Positions 35,344 through 43,609 of a DNA stretch of 63,578 nucleotides are shown piece by piece. Each line of letters begins with the position of its first letter. Within the stretch, counting starts at the first letter, position 1. The notes under the pieces were generated by a model. That model worked only from the letters and a program-made list of their open reading frames with translations, searched no databases and was not told the DNA's origin. Source of the DNA: Acetivibrio ethanolgignens (lineage in GTDB: Bacteria > Bacillota > Clostridia > Lachnospirales > Lachnospiraceae); contig NZ_LNAM01000057.1 in NCBI RefSeq assembly GCF_001461035.1, positions 1 through 63,578 on the forward strand, given 5' to 3'. The translations under genes were made by a program, and so were the position numbers.

Positions 35344-36760
35344 CAGGTATTCCATAGAAGAGATTGGGATACCTTCTCTTGTATTGATGGAAAAAGCAGC
35401 TGGCGAGGTAGCAAAGCTGCTTTCTGAAGCTACGGACAAAGAAGAAGCTATCCTGGCTGTCTGTGGTACGGGGAATAACGGTGGAGATGCTGTAGCGGCA
35501 GCACGAATTCTCTATGAAAGAGGAAGAAATGCAGCCATCTGCTTGATTGGAAGAGAAGAAAGAGCTACTGAGGAAATGAAAAGGCAGCTTCTGATTGCCA
35601 GAAACTGTGGTGTGCCTGTGCGGGGCAAAGAGGCTCTGGATGAATATACTATTATTATCGATGGTTTATTTGGCATAGGGCTTTCCCGCGAGATAGAGGG
35701 AGAGTACCGAGGGGTTATTGAAAAAATCAATGCTGGTAACCATCGAGTTATTGCTGTAGATGTGCCTTCCGGCATCCATGGGGATACCGGAAGGGTAATG
35801 GGAGCCGCCATCCGTGCAGAAAAGACGGTGACCTTTGGCTATGGAAAGCCAGGACTTTACCTTTACCCGGGATGTGAATATGCCGGAGAACTGTATGTAA
35901 AAGATATTGGTTTTTCAAGGAAGTCACTGGAGCAGGTGAAACCGGATTGTTTTTTTTATGATAAAGAGGATTTGAGACTTTTGCCCCAGAGGAGGGCTTA
36001 TTCCAATAAGGGAAGCTATGGCAAGCTTTTAATCATTGGTGGAGCCGAAGGGATGGCTGGAGCCTGTATTTTGGCGGCGAAGGCAGCACTGCGGAGCGGA
36101 GCCGGACTGGTAAAGATTCTGGCAGCGAAGGAGAACCGGGAGATTGTGCAGGCAAGTCTTCCGGAAGCGATGTTTGCTCCGTGGGAGATGGCTGAAAAAG
36201 AACTTTCCTGGGCCGATGCAGTAGTACTGGGACCGGGACTTTCTCAAAGCGAAAAAAGCCGGGAGCTGTTTTTAATGCTTTGGGAAAAGGAAGATATCCC
36301 GCTGGTTTTAGATGCAGATGGACTGAATCTACTTGCGAAACTGGGAGGAATGGATTATAGTAAGAGAAGCAATGTAATTTTAACCCCTCATTTAAAGGAA
36401 ATGGAACGGCTTTCCAGAATTTCGACAGAGGAAATCCGTGAAACACTGATAGAAACAGTGAAGTACTATGGAAGAAGGAGTTCTGTGCTGGTACTGAAGG
36501 ATGCGAGAAGTGTTGTTTCTGATGGAGAGCGGGTGTACCTTAATGTATCTGGAAACCATGCTTTAGCAAAGGGAGGCTCCGGAGATGTACTATCCGGTAT
36601 CATTGGCGGGCTGCTTGCTCAGGGAGCAAGGCTGTTTGAAGCGGCAAGCCTGGGGGTATATGTACATGGTCTGGCGGCGGAGCATTTTGTAGAAGGAAGC
36701 AGCGGGTACTCCCTGCTGGCAGGTGAACTTACAGAGGAGTTAAGGTGGATATTGCCCTGA
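35303..36760 (+). CDS. nnrED: Bifunctional NAD(P)HX epimerase / ADP-dependent dehydratase
   Basis: Repairs hydrated NAD(P)H. 485 residues: the N-terminal YjeF epimerase (about 1-210, with VCGTGNNGGDAVAAARIL and DVPSGIHGDTG) and the C-terminal ribokinase-like dehydratase (about 220-485, with VLTPHLKEMERLS and NHALAKGGSGDVLSGIIGG). The ATG at 35303 is preferred because AGGTGA lies at a proper distance; a GTG at 35291 is also in frame. It overlaps acpS by about 40 bases and, depending on the start chosen, abuts or overlaps alr. Confidence 0.93.
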   Translation: MKYLMRAGQMKEIDRYSIEEIGIPSLVLMEKAAGEVAKLLSEATDKEEAILAVCGTGNNGGDAVAAARILYERGRNAAICLIGREERATEEMKRQLLIARNCGVPVRGKEALDEYTIIIDGLFGIGLSREIEGEYRGVIEKINAGNHRVIAVDVPSGIHGDTGRVMGAAIRAEKTVTFGYGKPGLYLYPGCEYAGELYVKDIGFSRKSLEQVKPDCFFYDKEDLRLLPQRRAYSNKGSYGKLLIIGGAEGMAGACILAAKAALRSGAGLVKILAAKENREIVQASLPEAMFAPWEMAEKELSWADAVVLGPGLSQSEKSRELFLMLWEKEDIPLVLDADGLNLLAKLGGMDYSKRSNVILTPHLKEMERLSRISTEEIRETLIETVKYYGRRSSVLVLKDARSVVSDGERVYLNVSGNHALAKGGSGDVLSGIIGGLLAQGARLFEAASLGVYVHGLAAEHFVEGSSGYSLLAGELTEELRWILP

Positions 36761-36789
36761 GGGAATATCCGGAAAGGAAGAGATTAGAA

Positions 36790-37980
36790 ATGAAGGAGTA
36801 TTATCGGGTTCAGGCCGAGATTGACCTGGATGCTATCTGCCGAAATATTCAGAACACAAAAAAGATAATTAAGCCGGGAACTAAGGTTATGGCTATTGTA
36901 AAAGCGGATGGCTATGGACATGGAGCAGTGCCGGTGGCGAAGGCCTTAAGCTCTCTTGTAGATGCCTATGGCGTAGCTATTGTCGAAGAAGGTGTAGAGC
37001 TCCGTGAAAATGGAATTACAAAGCCGATACTGGTGCTTGGATGTACACCGCCGGGACTTATACCACAGCTTTTGGCTTACGATATTATAGCTGCGACAGC
37101 AGACTATAAATTTGCAGAGCTTTTATCCGAAGAAGCACAAAAACAGAATAAGACAGCAAGACTTCACATTAAGCTGGATACTGGGATGAGCAGGATTGGC
37201 TTTTCTCTCACGGAGGAAAGTGTAGCTGCGATAAAGAAAATAAGTAAACTTCCAGGAATTGAAATCCACGGCTGCTTCAGCCATTTTTCAAAAGCAGATG
37301 AGACAGATAAGGCCTATGCGAAAAACCAGCTGGAGGGCTTTTTATGGATGCTTGGAAGACTTGAAGAGGAAGGAATTACAATTTCGGTGAAGCATATTTC
37401 CAACAGTGCCGGTATTATGGATTTACCAGAGGCGAATCTTGACATGGTGAGAAGTGGTATTTCTACCTATGGCCTGTATCCGTCGGAGGAGGTTAAAAAG
37501 GAGAAGCTTCCCCTAGAGCCTGCGATGTCAGTCCATTCATGGATTACCTTTGTAAAGGAGGTGCCGACAGGTACCTTAATAGGCTATGGCGGCACTTATA
37601 TAACAAAGAAGCCAACCAGAGTAGCTACTGTACCTGTTGGCTATGGAGATGGCTACCCAAGAGCCCTGTCTAACCAGGGAAGAGTACTGATTCAGGGAAA
37701 AGCCTGCCCTATTATAGGAAGAGTCTGTATGGATCAGTTTATGGTAGATGTAAGTGAGATTTCTGTGGTAAAGCCGGGGGATGAGGCGATTCTTCTTGGA
37801 AGGGCTGGCGAGGAGGTCATTACTCTGGAGGAAATTGGCAGTATGAGTGCTTCCTTTAATTATGAAGCTGCCTGTGATGTTGGAAAGCGGATTCCACGGG
37901 TATACCGTTATCAGGGAAAAAAAGCAGGTACCTGTGATTATTATCATACGGCGAAGGAAGCTTATTCGCTGGAATTTTAA
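36790..37980 (+). CDS. alr: Alanine racemase
   Basis: PLP enzyme making D-alanine for peptidoglycan. 396 residues from the ATG at 36790, where GGAAGAG is upstream; a GTG at 36745 would add 15 atypical residues and overlap nnrED. The PLP lysine is Lys38 in VMAIVKADGYGHG; the second catalytic base Tyr lies in LIGYGGTYIT, and GRVCMDQFMVDVS is the conserved C-terminal block. It is followed 87 bases later by mazF, as in many Firmicutes. Confidence 0.95.
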   Translation: MKEYYRVQAEIDLDAICRNIQNTKKIIKPGTKVMAIVKADGYGHGAVPVAKALSSLVDAYGVAIVEEGVELRENGITKPILVLGCTPPGLIPQLLAYDIIAATADYKFAELLSEEAQKQNKTARLHIKLDTGMSRIGFSLTEESVAAIKKISKLPGIEIHGCFSHFSKADETDKAYAKNQLEGFLWMLGRLEEEGITISVKHISNSAGIMDLPEANLDMVRSGISTYGLYPSEEVKKEKLPLEPAMSVHSWITFVKEVPTGTLIGYGGTYITKKPTRVATVPVGYGDGYPRALSNQGRVLIQGKACPIIGRVCMDQFMVDVSEISVVKPGDEAILLGRAGEEVITLEEIGSMSASFNYEAACDVGKRIPRVYRYQGKKAGTCDYYHTAKEAYSLEF

Positions 37981-38067
37981 ATTACTTTTACAGTTTATGG
38001 AATACGAAAGGAAAAAGTGGGCGATACTATAGCCGACGTCAAATCCATAAACGGAGTGTGAAAGAAT

Positions 38068-38415
38068 TTGGTAATAAAACGAGGCGATATTTTTTATGCG
38101 GATTTAAGACCGGTAGTCGGCTCTGAACAGGGTGGTGTGCGGCCGGTGTTAATCATACAAAATGACATGGGCAATCGGCACAGTCCGACTGTCATCTGTG
38201 CAGCAATTACCTCCAAAATGAACAAGGCAAAGCTTCCGACCCATGTAGAGCTGGATGCTGCTAAGTATGCCATTGTAAAGGATTCGGTGATTTTGCTGGA
38301 GCAGGTAAGGACAATAGACAAATCCAGACTTAGGGAGAGAGTGTGTCATCTGGACGCCGAGATTTTAAAGAAGATTGATAAGGCATTGATGATAAGCTTT
38401 GATATAGCTACATAG
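38068..38415 (+). CDS. mazF: MazF/PemK-type mRNA interferase (EndoA)
   Basis: A 115-residue endoribonuclease toxin of type II systems, close to Bacillus Endo[21 protein letters not shown] at the start, RPVLIIQND with the catalytic Arg region, and VICAAITSK. The start is TTG at 38068, with GGAG 11 bases upstream. In Bacillus the antitoxin gene ndoAI lies between alr and ndoA; here the 87-base gap holds only an 11-codon frame, so no antitoxin is encoded next to it. An antitoxin elsewhere, or a non-toxic role, must be assumed. Confidence 0.93.
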   Translation: MVIKRGDIFYADLRPVVGSEQGGVRPVLIIQNDMGNRHSPTVICAAITSKMNKAKLPTHVELDAAKYAIVKDSVILLEQVRTIDKSRLRERVCHLDAEILKKIDKALMISFDIAT

Positions 38416-38444
38416 GTCTGGACATAAAAAGGAGAGAAAAAGAT

Positions 38445-39647
38445 ATGGAAGATGGGAACCCCTTGTATATTGGGATTTTAGCAGCATTTATTTTAGTAGA
38501 GGCTGTTGTGTCCAGTGCAAAAGCTGCTTTTGAGGACAGCAACGAAGAAAATGAGAGGTATTTAAATACCCTTTCTCTATTTTTAACCCTGTTAAATATG
38601 GGAATTGGTGTTTTAGCCGTTCATTTAACAGAAATGGAAATTTGGAAAAAGCTTCTGTTCGGGCTTTTCTTAGCGTTTGTAGTCATGCTGTTTGGTTCCG
38701 TGCTTCCGGCTAAGCTTACAAAGCGGGATACGGAAAAAGCACGGAAAAGATATGAAGGAGCACTGGCAGTACTGTCCAATATCATATTGCCTTTTACATT
38801 TTTATTGGAGGCAGTCACAAGAGGCATTCTGTTTTTACTTCGGATAAAGCCGGAGGAGCTTAAGGATAATGTAACAGAAGAGGAAATCATTTCCATTGTT
38901 AATGAAGGCTCCCGTCAGGGTGTGCTGGAGGACAATGAGGTAGAGATGATTTCCAACATCATTGAGCTGGATGAAAAGGAAGCCCGGGATGTTATGACGC
39001 ATCGAAGAAAGGTCGTCTCTGTCAGTACGGAGATGACCGTTGAGGAAGCTTTAAAATTCATGCTGGATGAAAGCTACTCACGATATCCCCTTTATGAAGG
39101 TGAAAAGGATAATATTGTGGGAGTTCTCCATTTGAAGGATCTGACCCGGTATTATGTCATGGGACGGGATAAGAGCATATCCCTGAAGGAAATCGCGAGG
39201 GAACCGTATTTTGTACCGGATACCCAGGCAGTGGATACGCTTTTTGATAACATGCAGAAGAATAAAATACATATGGCGATTGCAGTAGATGAATATGGAC
39301 AGATGGCTGGTATTGTAGCGATGGAGGATATTCTGGAGGAAATCGTTGGTAATATTTTTGATGAGTATGATATTGATGAGCGGATGATTATAAAGCAGGG
39401 GAATAACCGTTATATCATGAAAGGGCTTACTCCGATAGATGAGGTGGAGGAGGCTCTGGGAATTGAGATTTTACAGGATGATTTTGATACCTTGAATGGG
39501 TGGCTTATTTCCCTTCTGGGACATCTGCCACAGGATAAAGAAAAATCTGTAGTTATGGCAGAGGGTTATCGATTCCAGATTATAGATGCAAGAAACAATA
39601 TGATTCGAAATGTAAAGGTTGTGAAGGAAGAACAAAAGGAAGGATAA
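38445..39647 (+). CDS. CNNM/CBS-domain transporter (HlyC/CorC family)
   Basis: A 400-residue membrane protein with three to four N-terminal membrane segments (a short CNNM domain, about 5-140), paired CBS domains (about 175-310; VMTHRRKVVSVS, YSRYPLYEG, GVLHLKDL) and a C-terminal CorC/HlyC domain (about 325-395, with DDFDTLNGWLISLLG). Such proteins are linked to Mg2+ or Co2+ efflux; older annotations as hemolysins are not meaningful here. GGAGAG is upstream. A strong terminator follows. Confidence 0.87.
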   Translation: MEDGNPLYIGILAAFILVEAVVSSAKAAFEDSNEENERYLNTLSLFLTLLNMGIGVLAVHLTEMEIWKKLLFGLFLAFVVMLFGSVLPAKLTKRDTEKARKRYEGALAVLSNIILPFTFLLEAVTRGILFLLRIKPEELKDNVTEEEIISIVNEGSRQGVLEDNEVEMISNIIELDEKEARDVMTHRRKVVSVSTEMTVEEALKFMLDESYSRYPLYEGEKDNIVGVLHLKDLTRYYVMGRDKSISLKEIAREPYFVPDTQAVDTLFDNMQKNKIHMAIAVDEYGQMAGIVAMEDILEEIVGNIFDEYDIDERMIIKQGNNRYIMKGLTPIDEVEEALGIEILQDDFDTLNGWLISLLGHLPQDKEKSVVMAEGYRFQIIDARNNMIRNVKVVKEEQKEG

Positions 39648-39648
39648 T

Positions 39649-39682
39649 AAAAAGCAGCAGATAGGGGTATCTGCTGCTTTTT
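39649..39682 (+). terminator. Terminator after the CNNM/CBS gene
   Basis: A 15-base perfect inverted repeat (39649-39663 with 39668-39682) with a GGGG loop; the arms begin with A5 and end with T5. A second, weaker hairpin (GGCAG-CGGT against ACCG-CTGCC) follows, ending near 39714. Confidence 0.92.
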
Positions 39683-39816
39683 GGCAGCCGGTATTGTAGG
39701 GAGAACCGACTGCCAAAGCGTATAATAGGGTGGGAGTAGAAAGTAACTTGTGTACTTTCTGTAAATCATTATAATGATAAAATGTGTCAATAGTGTGAAA
39801 AAAATATGAAAAATTG

Positions 39817-39845
39817 TTGACATTTTTATATCAAAGGGTTATACT
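39817..39845 (+). promoter_or_regulatory. Strong promoter of the leader-peptide/ABC exporter operon
   Basis: Consensus TTGACA (39817-39822), 17-base spacer, TATACT (39840-39845). The expected transcript starts near 39852, 29 bases before the leader ATG. Confidence 0.85.
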
Positions 39846-39868
39846 TGTCAAAGAAATATAAAGAAAAG

Positions 39869-39945
39869 GAGGTAAACATTATGATGAATAAAGGAATGAA
39901 AAATGTAACAAATTGTATATTGCAGTCTTCATGTAAGTTTACCTC
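39869..39945 (+). promoter_or_regulatory. Shine-Dalgarno-sequestering pair around the leader ORF
   Basis: GAGGTAAAC (39869-39877), part of the leader ribosome site AAGGAGGT, is perfectly complementary over 9 bases to GTTTACCTC (39937-39945) near the end of the same leader ORF. A ribosome in the 3' part of the ORF would break the pair, so leader translation and RNA fold can be coupled. Pairing is read directly; function is inferred. Confidence 0.6.
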
Positions 39946-39961
39946 AGTGACAGGAGAATAG
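39881..39961 (+). CDS. 26-residue leader peptide of the ABC exporter operon
   Basis: A short ORF with a near-perfect ribosome site (AAGGAGGT at 39866-39873) encodes MMNKGMKNVTNC at the N-terminus and LQSSCKFTSVTGE at the C-terminus (two Cys, no signal peptide). It lies between a consensus promoter and a perfect terminator, 120 bases before the exporter start. By analogy with Bacillus BmrB upstream of bmrCD, ribosome stalling by translation-inhibiting drugs within this ORF may favour readthrough of the terminator. The sequence itself is not one I recognise. An alternative is a small secreted or modified peptide exported by the transporters. Confidence 0.65.
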   Translation: MMNKGMKNVTNCILQSSCKFTSVTGE

Positions 39962-39989
39962 TATCTTGCGTATAAGCATATAGGCAGGT

Positions 39990-40049
39990 TTTGCGTCCGT
40001 GGTATAGTTACCACGGACTTTTTGCGTATCCAGAGCTTTTAGACGCAAA
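39990..40049 (+). promoter_or_regulatory. Alternative pairing that competes with the leader terminator
   Basis: TTTGCGTC (39990-39997) is complementary over 8 bases to GACGCAAA (40042-40049). The first segment overlaps the first three bases of the terminator 5' arm, so the two folds compete at that edge. In addition CAGTGACAG (39945-39953) can pair with CTGTGACTG (40050-40058) at 8 of 9 positions, bridging the leader end and the exporter ribosome site. These would be antiterminator candidates. Confidence 0.45.
39995..40023 (+). terminator. Attenuator terminator upstream of the exporter genes
   Basis: A perfect 10-bp stem (GTCCGTGGTA 39995-40004 with TACCACGGAC 40009-40018), TAGT loop, followed by five T. 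It stands between leader peptide and exporter genes with no other promoter apparent in between, so transcription of the exporter must read through it. Confidence 0.88.
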
Positions 40050-40081
40050 CTGTGACTGGGGATGGAGAGAGGAGGATTGAC

Positions 40082-41818
40082 TTGAAAAAACTGACTGATT
40101 ATATAAAAAAATACTGGCTGTCCTATCTATTTGCTGTTGCGTGTATGGTGACAGCGATAGGGTTGGATATGCTGTTCCCGATGATTACAAAGACGATTGT
40201 AGATGAGGTTTTAAAAAAGGGAAAAATGGAGCTTCTAAAGGGTTGCCTCATGGGAATCCTGTTGATTGGAATTGGTCGCTGTGTGACCGGCTACGCTAAG
40301 GAATACACCTTTGATATTGTAAGCTCTAAGATTGCAAGGGAGCTTCGGAAGGATTTATTTTCTCATATCCAGAGGCTTTCTATGAGCTATTTTGTTAATA
40401 CGAATACAGGTACCTTGATGGCCAGAGTAAAGGATGATATTGATGCGGTATGGGCAGCCCTTGGCTACGTGGGAATGCTGATTCTTGAGATTATAATACA
40501 TACTGTGATTGTTATATACTGTATGCTCCGCCTCAGCCCGGGGCTTACGATTATCCCATTGATTGTAATGCCGATTATGGGAACTTGTGCCATTTTTATG
40601 GAGCGGAGGCTGAATAAGATCTATGAGGAAATCAGCGAGGAAAATGCAAAGCTGAATACTGTTGCTGAAGAAAATCTGGCAGGTGTGCGTACGGTAAAGG
40701 CTTTTGCCCGTGAGAAATTTGAGATTCAGAAATTTTTGTCCCACAACAGCCGCTATTATGAGCTGAATATGCAGCAGTCCAAAGCTCTGGCAAAATACCA
40801 GCCTTATTTTCAGTTTGCAGGAAAGCTGATTCCTATGATTTCTGTTGTGATAGGTGGAGTTTTTGTTATTCGAGGGGAAATAACCCTGGGGACCTTAGTT
40901 GCTTTTCAGGAGTATTCCAGAAATATTGTCTGGCCGATGGAAACCATTGGCTGGGTCGCGAATGATTTTTCTGCTGCTGTGGCTTCTTATAAGAAAATCA
41001 GAAGGATTTTTAAAGAAGTACCGGAGATTAAGGAGCCGGAGAATGGAAAGGAGTTAAAAAATCCTGTTGGCGATATTACCTTTGATAAGGTATCCTTTTG
41101 CCTGGAGGAAAAGGAAATTCTTAAGGATATCAGTTTTCATGTGGCACCGGGAAAGACCCTTGGCATCATGGGGGCAACGGGGGCTGGAAAGAGCTCAATT
41201 ATAAATCTTCTGGAACGGTTTTATGATGTGACAGAGGGAAAAATTCTTTTTGATGGAGAGGATATAAGAGATATTTCTCTGAAAAGTCTCCGGGGAAGTA
41301 TGGCTTTGGTGATGCAGGATGTATTTTTGTTTTCTGATACGATTGAAGAAAATATTAAGATGGGCAAACGCTGTGAGGTAGATGCTAAAAGAATTCAGGA
41401 GGCAGCCCGCTTCGCCCAGGCAGATGATTTTATCGGGGAGATGGAGGAAAAATATTCTACAGTTGTAGGGGAACGGGGCGTTGGATTGTCTGGTGGACAA
41501 AAGCAGCGAATCAGTATTGCCAGGGCAGTAGCAAAGCGGACACCAGTACTGATTATGGATGACTCAACCTCTGCTCTGGATATGGAGACAGAGCATCAGA
41601 TTCAGCGGGAATTAAAGGGGCTTACGGGTACAACAAAGCTGATTATTGCACATCGGATTTCTGCAGTGCGTCATGCCGATGAAATTCTGATTCTTAAAGA
41701 AGGACAGATTGCTGAGCGTGGTACCCATGAAGAGCTTTTGGAAAGGAAGGGGCTTTATTATGAAACTTATAAGGCCCAATATGGAAGCTATCAGGAGGTG
41801 ATAGAGGGATGGCAGTAA
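40082..41818 (+). CDS. Heterodimeric ABC multidrug exporter, subunit with degenerate catalytic site (BmrC-like)
   Basis: A 578-residue half-transporter: six membrane helices (about 15-310) and an ATPase domain with Walker A GATGAGKSS at about 364, Q-loop MQDVFLF, intact signature LSGGQKQR, Walker B LIMDDSTSALD and switch AHRIS. The residue after the Walker B Asp is Asp, not the catalytic Glu, as in the degenerate partner of asymmetric exporters such as BmrC. Start: TTG at 40082 with GAGGAGG six bases before; a GTG at 40052 lacks a ribosome site. It overlaps the partner gene by 10 bases. Confidence 0.88.
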   Translation: MKKLTDYIKKYWLSYLFAVACMVTAIGLDMLFPMITKTIVDEVLKKGKMELLKGCLMGILLIGIGRCVTGYAKEYTFDIVSSKIARELRKDLFSHIQRLSMSYFVNTNTGTLMARVKDDIDAVWAALGYVGMLILEIIIHTVIVIYCMLRLSPGLTIIPLIVMPIMGTCAIFMERRLNKIYEEISEENAKLNTVAEENLAGVRTVKAFAREKFEIQKFLSHNSRYYELNMQQSKALAKYQPYFQFAGKLIPMISVVIGGVFVIRGEITLGTLVAFQEYSRNIVWPMETIGWVANDFSAAVASYKKIRRIFKEVPEIKEPENGKELKNPVGDITFDKVSFCLEEKEILKDISFHVAPGKTLGIMGATGAGKSSIINLLERFYDVTEGKILFDGEDIRDISLKSLRGSMALVMQDVFLFSDTIEENIKMGKRCEVDAKRIQEAARFAQADDFIGEMEEKYSTVVGERGVGLSGGQKQRISIARAVAKRTPVLIMDDSTSALDMETEHQIQRELKGLTGTTKLIIAHRISAVRHADEILILKEGQIAERGTHEELLERKGLYYETYKAQYGSYQEVIEGWQ

Positions 41819-43593
41819 ATTCATTTCGGAGGGATGAAGCAACAAATACAGCAGGGAAAAAAGAAACCCTGGTGAGATTATTTGCCTATCTGTTCCGTTA
41901 CAAGCTTCAGATTGCAGGAGTGCTTCTGGTAATGGGAACAACCATAGGGATTTCTTTAATCAACCCGCTTTTGATTGAACGGGCCATTGATGTATATATC
42001 AAAGGAAAAGACTTGCAGGGGCTTTTACGGCTGGGGATGTTTACCCTTTTACTCAATCTTGTTTTTGTAATTCTGGTAAAGGTGAGAATGTATGTTATGG
42101 CATATATCACCAACAAGATTCTGCTGGAAATCCGGCAGGAGCTATATGAGCATATCCAGACCCTGTCCTTTCAGTTTTTTGACAGCCGGCCGACGGGAAA
42201 GATTCTGGCCCGGATTATCGGGGATGTAAACTCCCTGAAAAATGTACTGACAAATAGTGTTACAACACTGATACCGGACTTTATTACAATCGTCGGTGTT
42301 GTTCTGATTATGTTTGTTAAGGATGCAAGGCTGGCAGCGGCGGCACTTTCCAGTCTGCCGCTAATGATAGCCGGTATCTGGCTGATTGGAATCAGGTCTC
42401 GTAAACGGTGGCAGGCTTATCGAAAAAAAGGCTCTAATGTAAATGCCTATGTTCATGAGGGGATTTCTGGTATGCATGTGATTCAGAGCTTTTCTGCTGA
42501 GCAGGAGACAAAGGACACCTTCGACAGTCTGGTAGAGGATTATCAGAAGAGCTTTGCTGATTGTGTATATCTGGCAGATATGCTTGGTCCGGTAGTTGAT
42601 TTATGCTGGGGCATCGGGGCAATGATGCTTTATTTGGCGGGAATTCGTCTGGTAGGGGCAATTTCTGTAGGAACTCTGGTAGCCTTTGGTTCCTATATAT
42701 GGATGTTCTGGAGTCCGGTTATGAATCTGAGTAATTTTTATAACCAGTTGATTACAGATATTGCTGGTGCGGAGCGGATTTTTGAAATCCTGGATACGAA
42801 GCCGGAGATTTTGGATGACAGGGAAGCTATAGAACTGCCAGAAATCCGGGGTGAGGTGGTATTTGATCATGTAGGATTTTCTTATGATGAGGGTACACAA
42901 AATGAAACGAAGGTTTTAGAGGATGTAAGCTTCTGTATAAAACCAGGAGAGACGATTGCACTGGTAGGACCGACTGGAGCAGGAAAGACAACGATTGTAA
43001 ATCTTATCAGTCGTTTTTATGAAATTCAGAAGGGACATATTTATATTGATGGCTATGATTTACAGAAGGTGAAGGTAGAGAGTCTGCGGCAGCAGATGGG
43101 AGTTATGACCCAGGATAATTTTATTTTCTCCGGTACGGTAAAGGAAAACATCCGTTACGGAAAAATGGATGCAAGGGATGCAGAAATTATAGCGGCAGCA
43201 AAGGCTGTGAATGCTCATGAATTTATTGAAAAGCTGGAAAAGGGCTACGATACAGAGCTGAAGGAGCGTGGTGCAGGACTCTCAATTGGACAAAGGCAGT
43301 TGATTGCTTTTGCCAGGACGATGGTTTCTATGCCTAAAATCTTAATTTTGGATGAAGCAACCTCCAGTATAGATACCCATACGGAGCTTTTAGTACAGAA
43401 GGGTATAGAGGTACTTCTGGCAGGAAGAACTTCCTTTGTCATTGCCCACCGCCTGTCAACAATTCAGAAGGCAGACCGCATCTTTGTTATTGACAAGGGT
43501 GGTATTATAGAACAGGGGACAGCAAAGGAGCTTTTGGCGAAGAAAGGGGAATACTATAAGCTGTACATGGCACAGTTTAAGAATTTGTCATAA
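41809..43593 (+). CDS. Heterodimeric ABC multidrug exporter, catalytically competent subunit (BmrD-like)
   Basis: A 594-residue partner of the preceding half-transporter. The N-terminal six-helix domain is followed by an ATPase domain with Walker A GPTGAGKTT, Q-loop MTQDNFIFSG, Walker B LILDEATSSID with the catalytic Glu, and AHRLST. The signature reads LSIGQ instead of LSGGQ. Together the pair has one normal and one weakened ATP site: canonical Glu plus the LSGGQ from the other subunit, and Asp plus LSIGQ. This asymmetry typifies BmrCD, LmrCD and TM287/288 drug exporters. It starts within the end of the first gene (10-base overlap). Confidence 0.9.
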   Translation: MAVNSFRRDEATNTAGKKETLVRLFAYLFRYKLQIAGVLLVMGTTIGISLINPLLIERAIDVYIKGKDLQGLLRLGMFTLLLNLVFVILVKVRMYVMAYITNKILLEIRQELYEHIQTLSFQFFDSRPTGKILARIIGDVNSLKNVLTNSVTTLIPDFITIVGVVLIMFVKDARLAAAALSSLPLMIAGIWLIGIRSRKRWQAYRKKGSNVNAYVHEGISGMHVIQSFSAEQETKDTFDSLVEDYQKSFADCVYLADMLGPVVDLCWGIGAMMLYLAGIRLVGAISVGTLVAFGSYIWMFWSPVMNLSNFYNQLITDIAGAERIFEILDTKPEILDDREAIELPEIRGEVVFDHVGFSYDEGTQNETKVLEDVSFCIKPGETIALVGPTGAGKTTIVNLISRFYEIQKGHIYIDGYDLQKVKVESLRQQMGVMTQDNFIFSGTVKENIRYGKMDARDAEIIAAAKAVNAHEFIEKLEKGYDTELKERGAGLSIGQRQLIAFARTMVSMPKILILDEATSSIDTHTELLVQKGIEVLLAGRTSFVIAHRLSTIQKADRIFVIDKGGIIEQGTAKELLAKKGEYYKLYMAQFKNLS

Positions 43594-43609
43594 AGGAGAT
43601 TTATATAAC

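Noticed and set aside
37998-38033. 11-codon frame between alr and mazF as a possible antitoxin
   Set aside because: Far too short for a MazE/NdoAI-type antitoxin.
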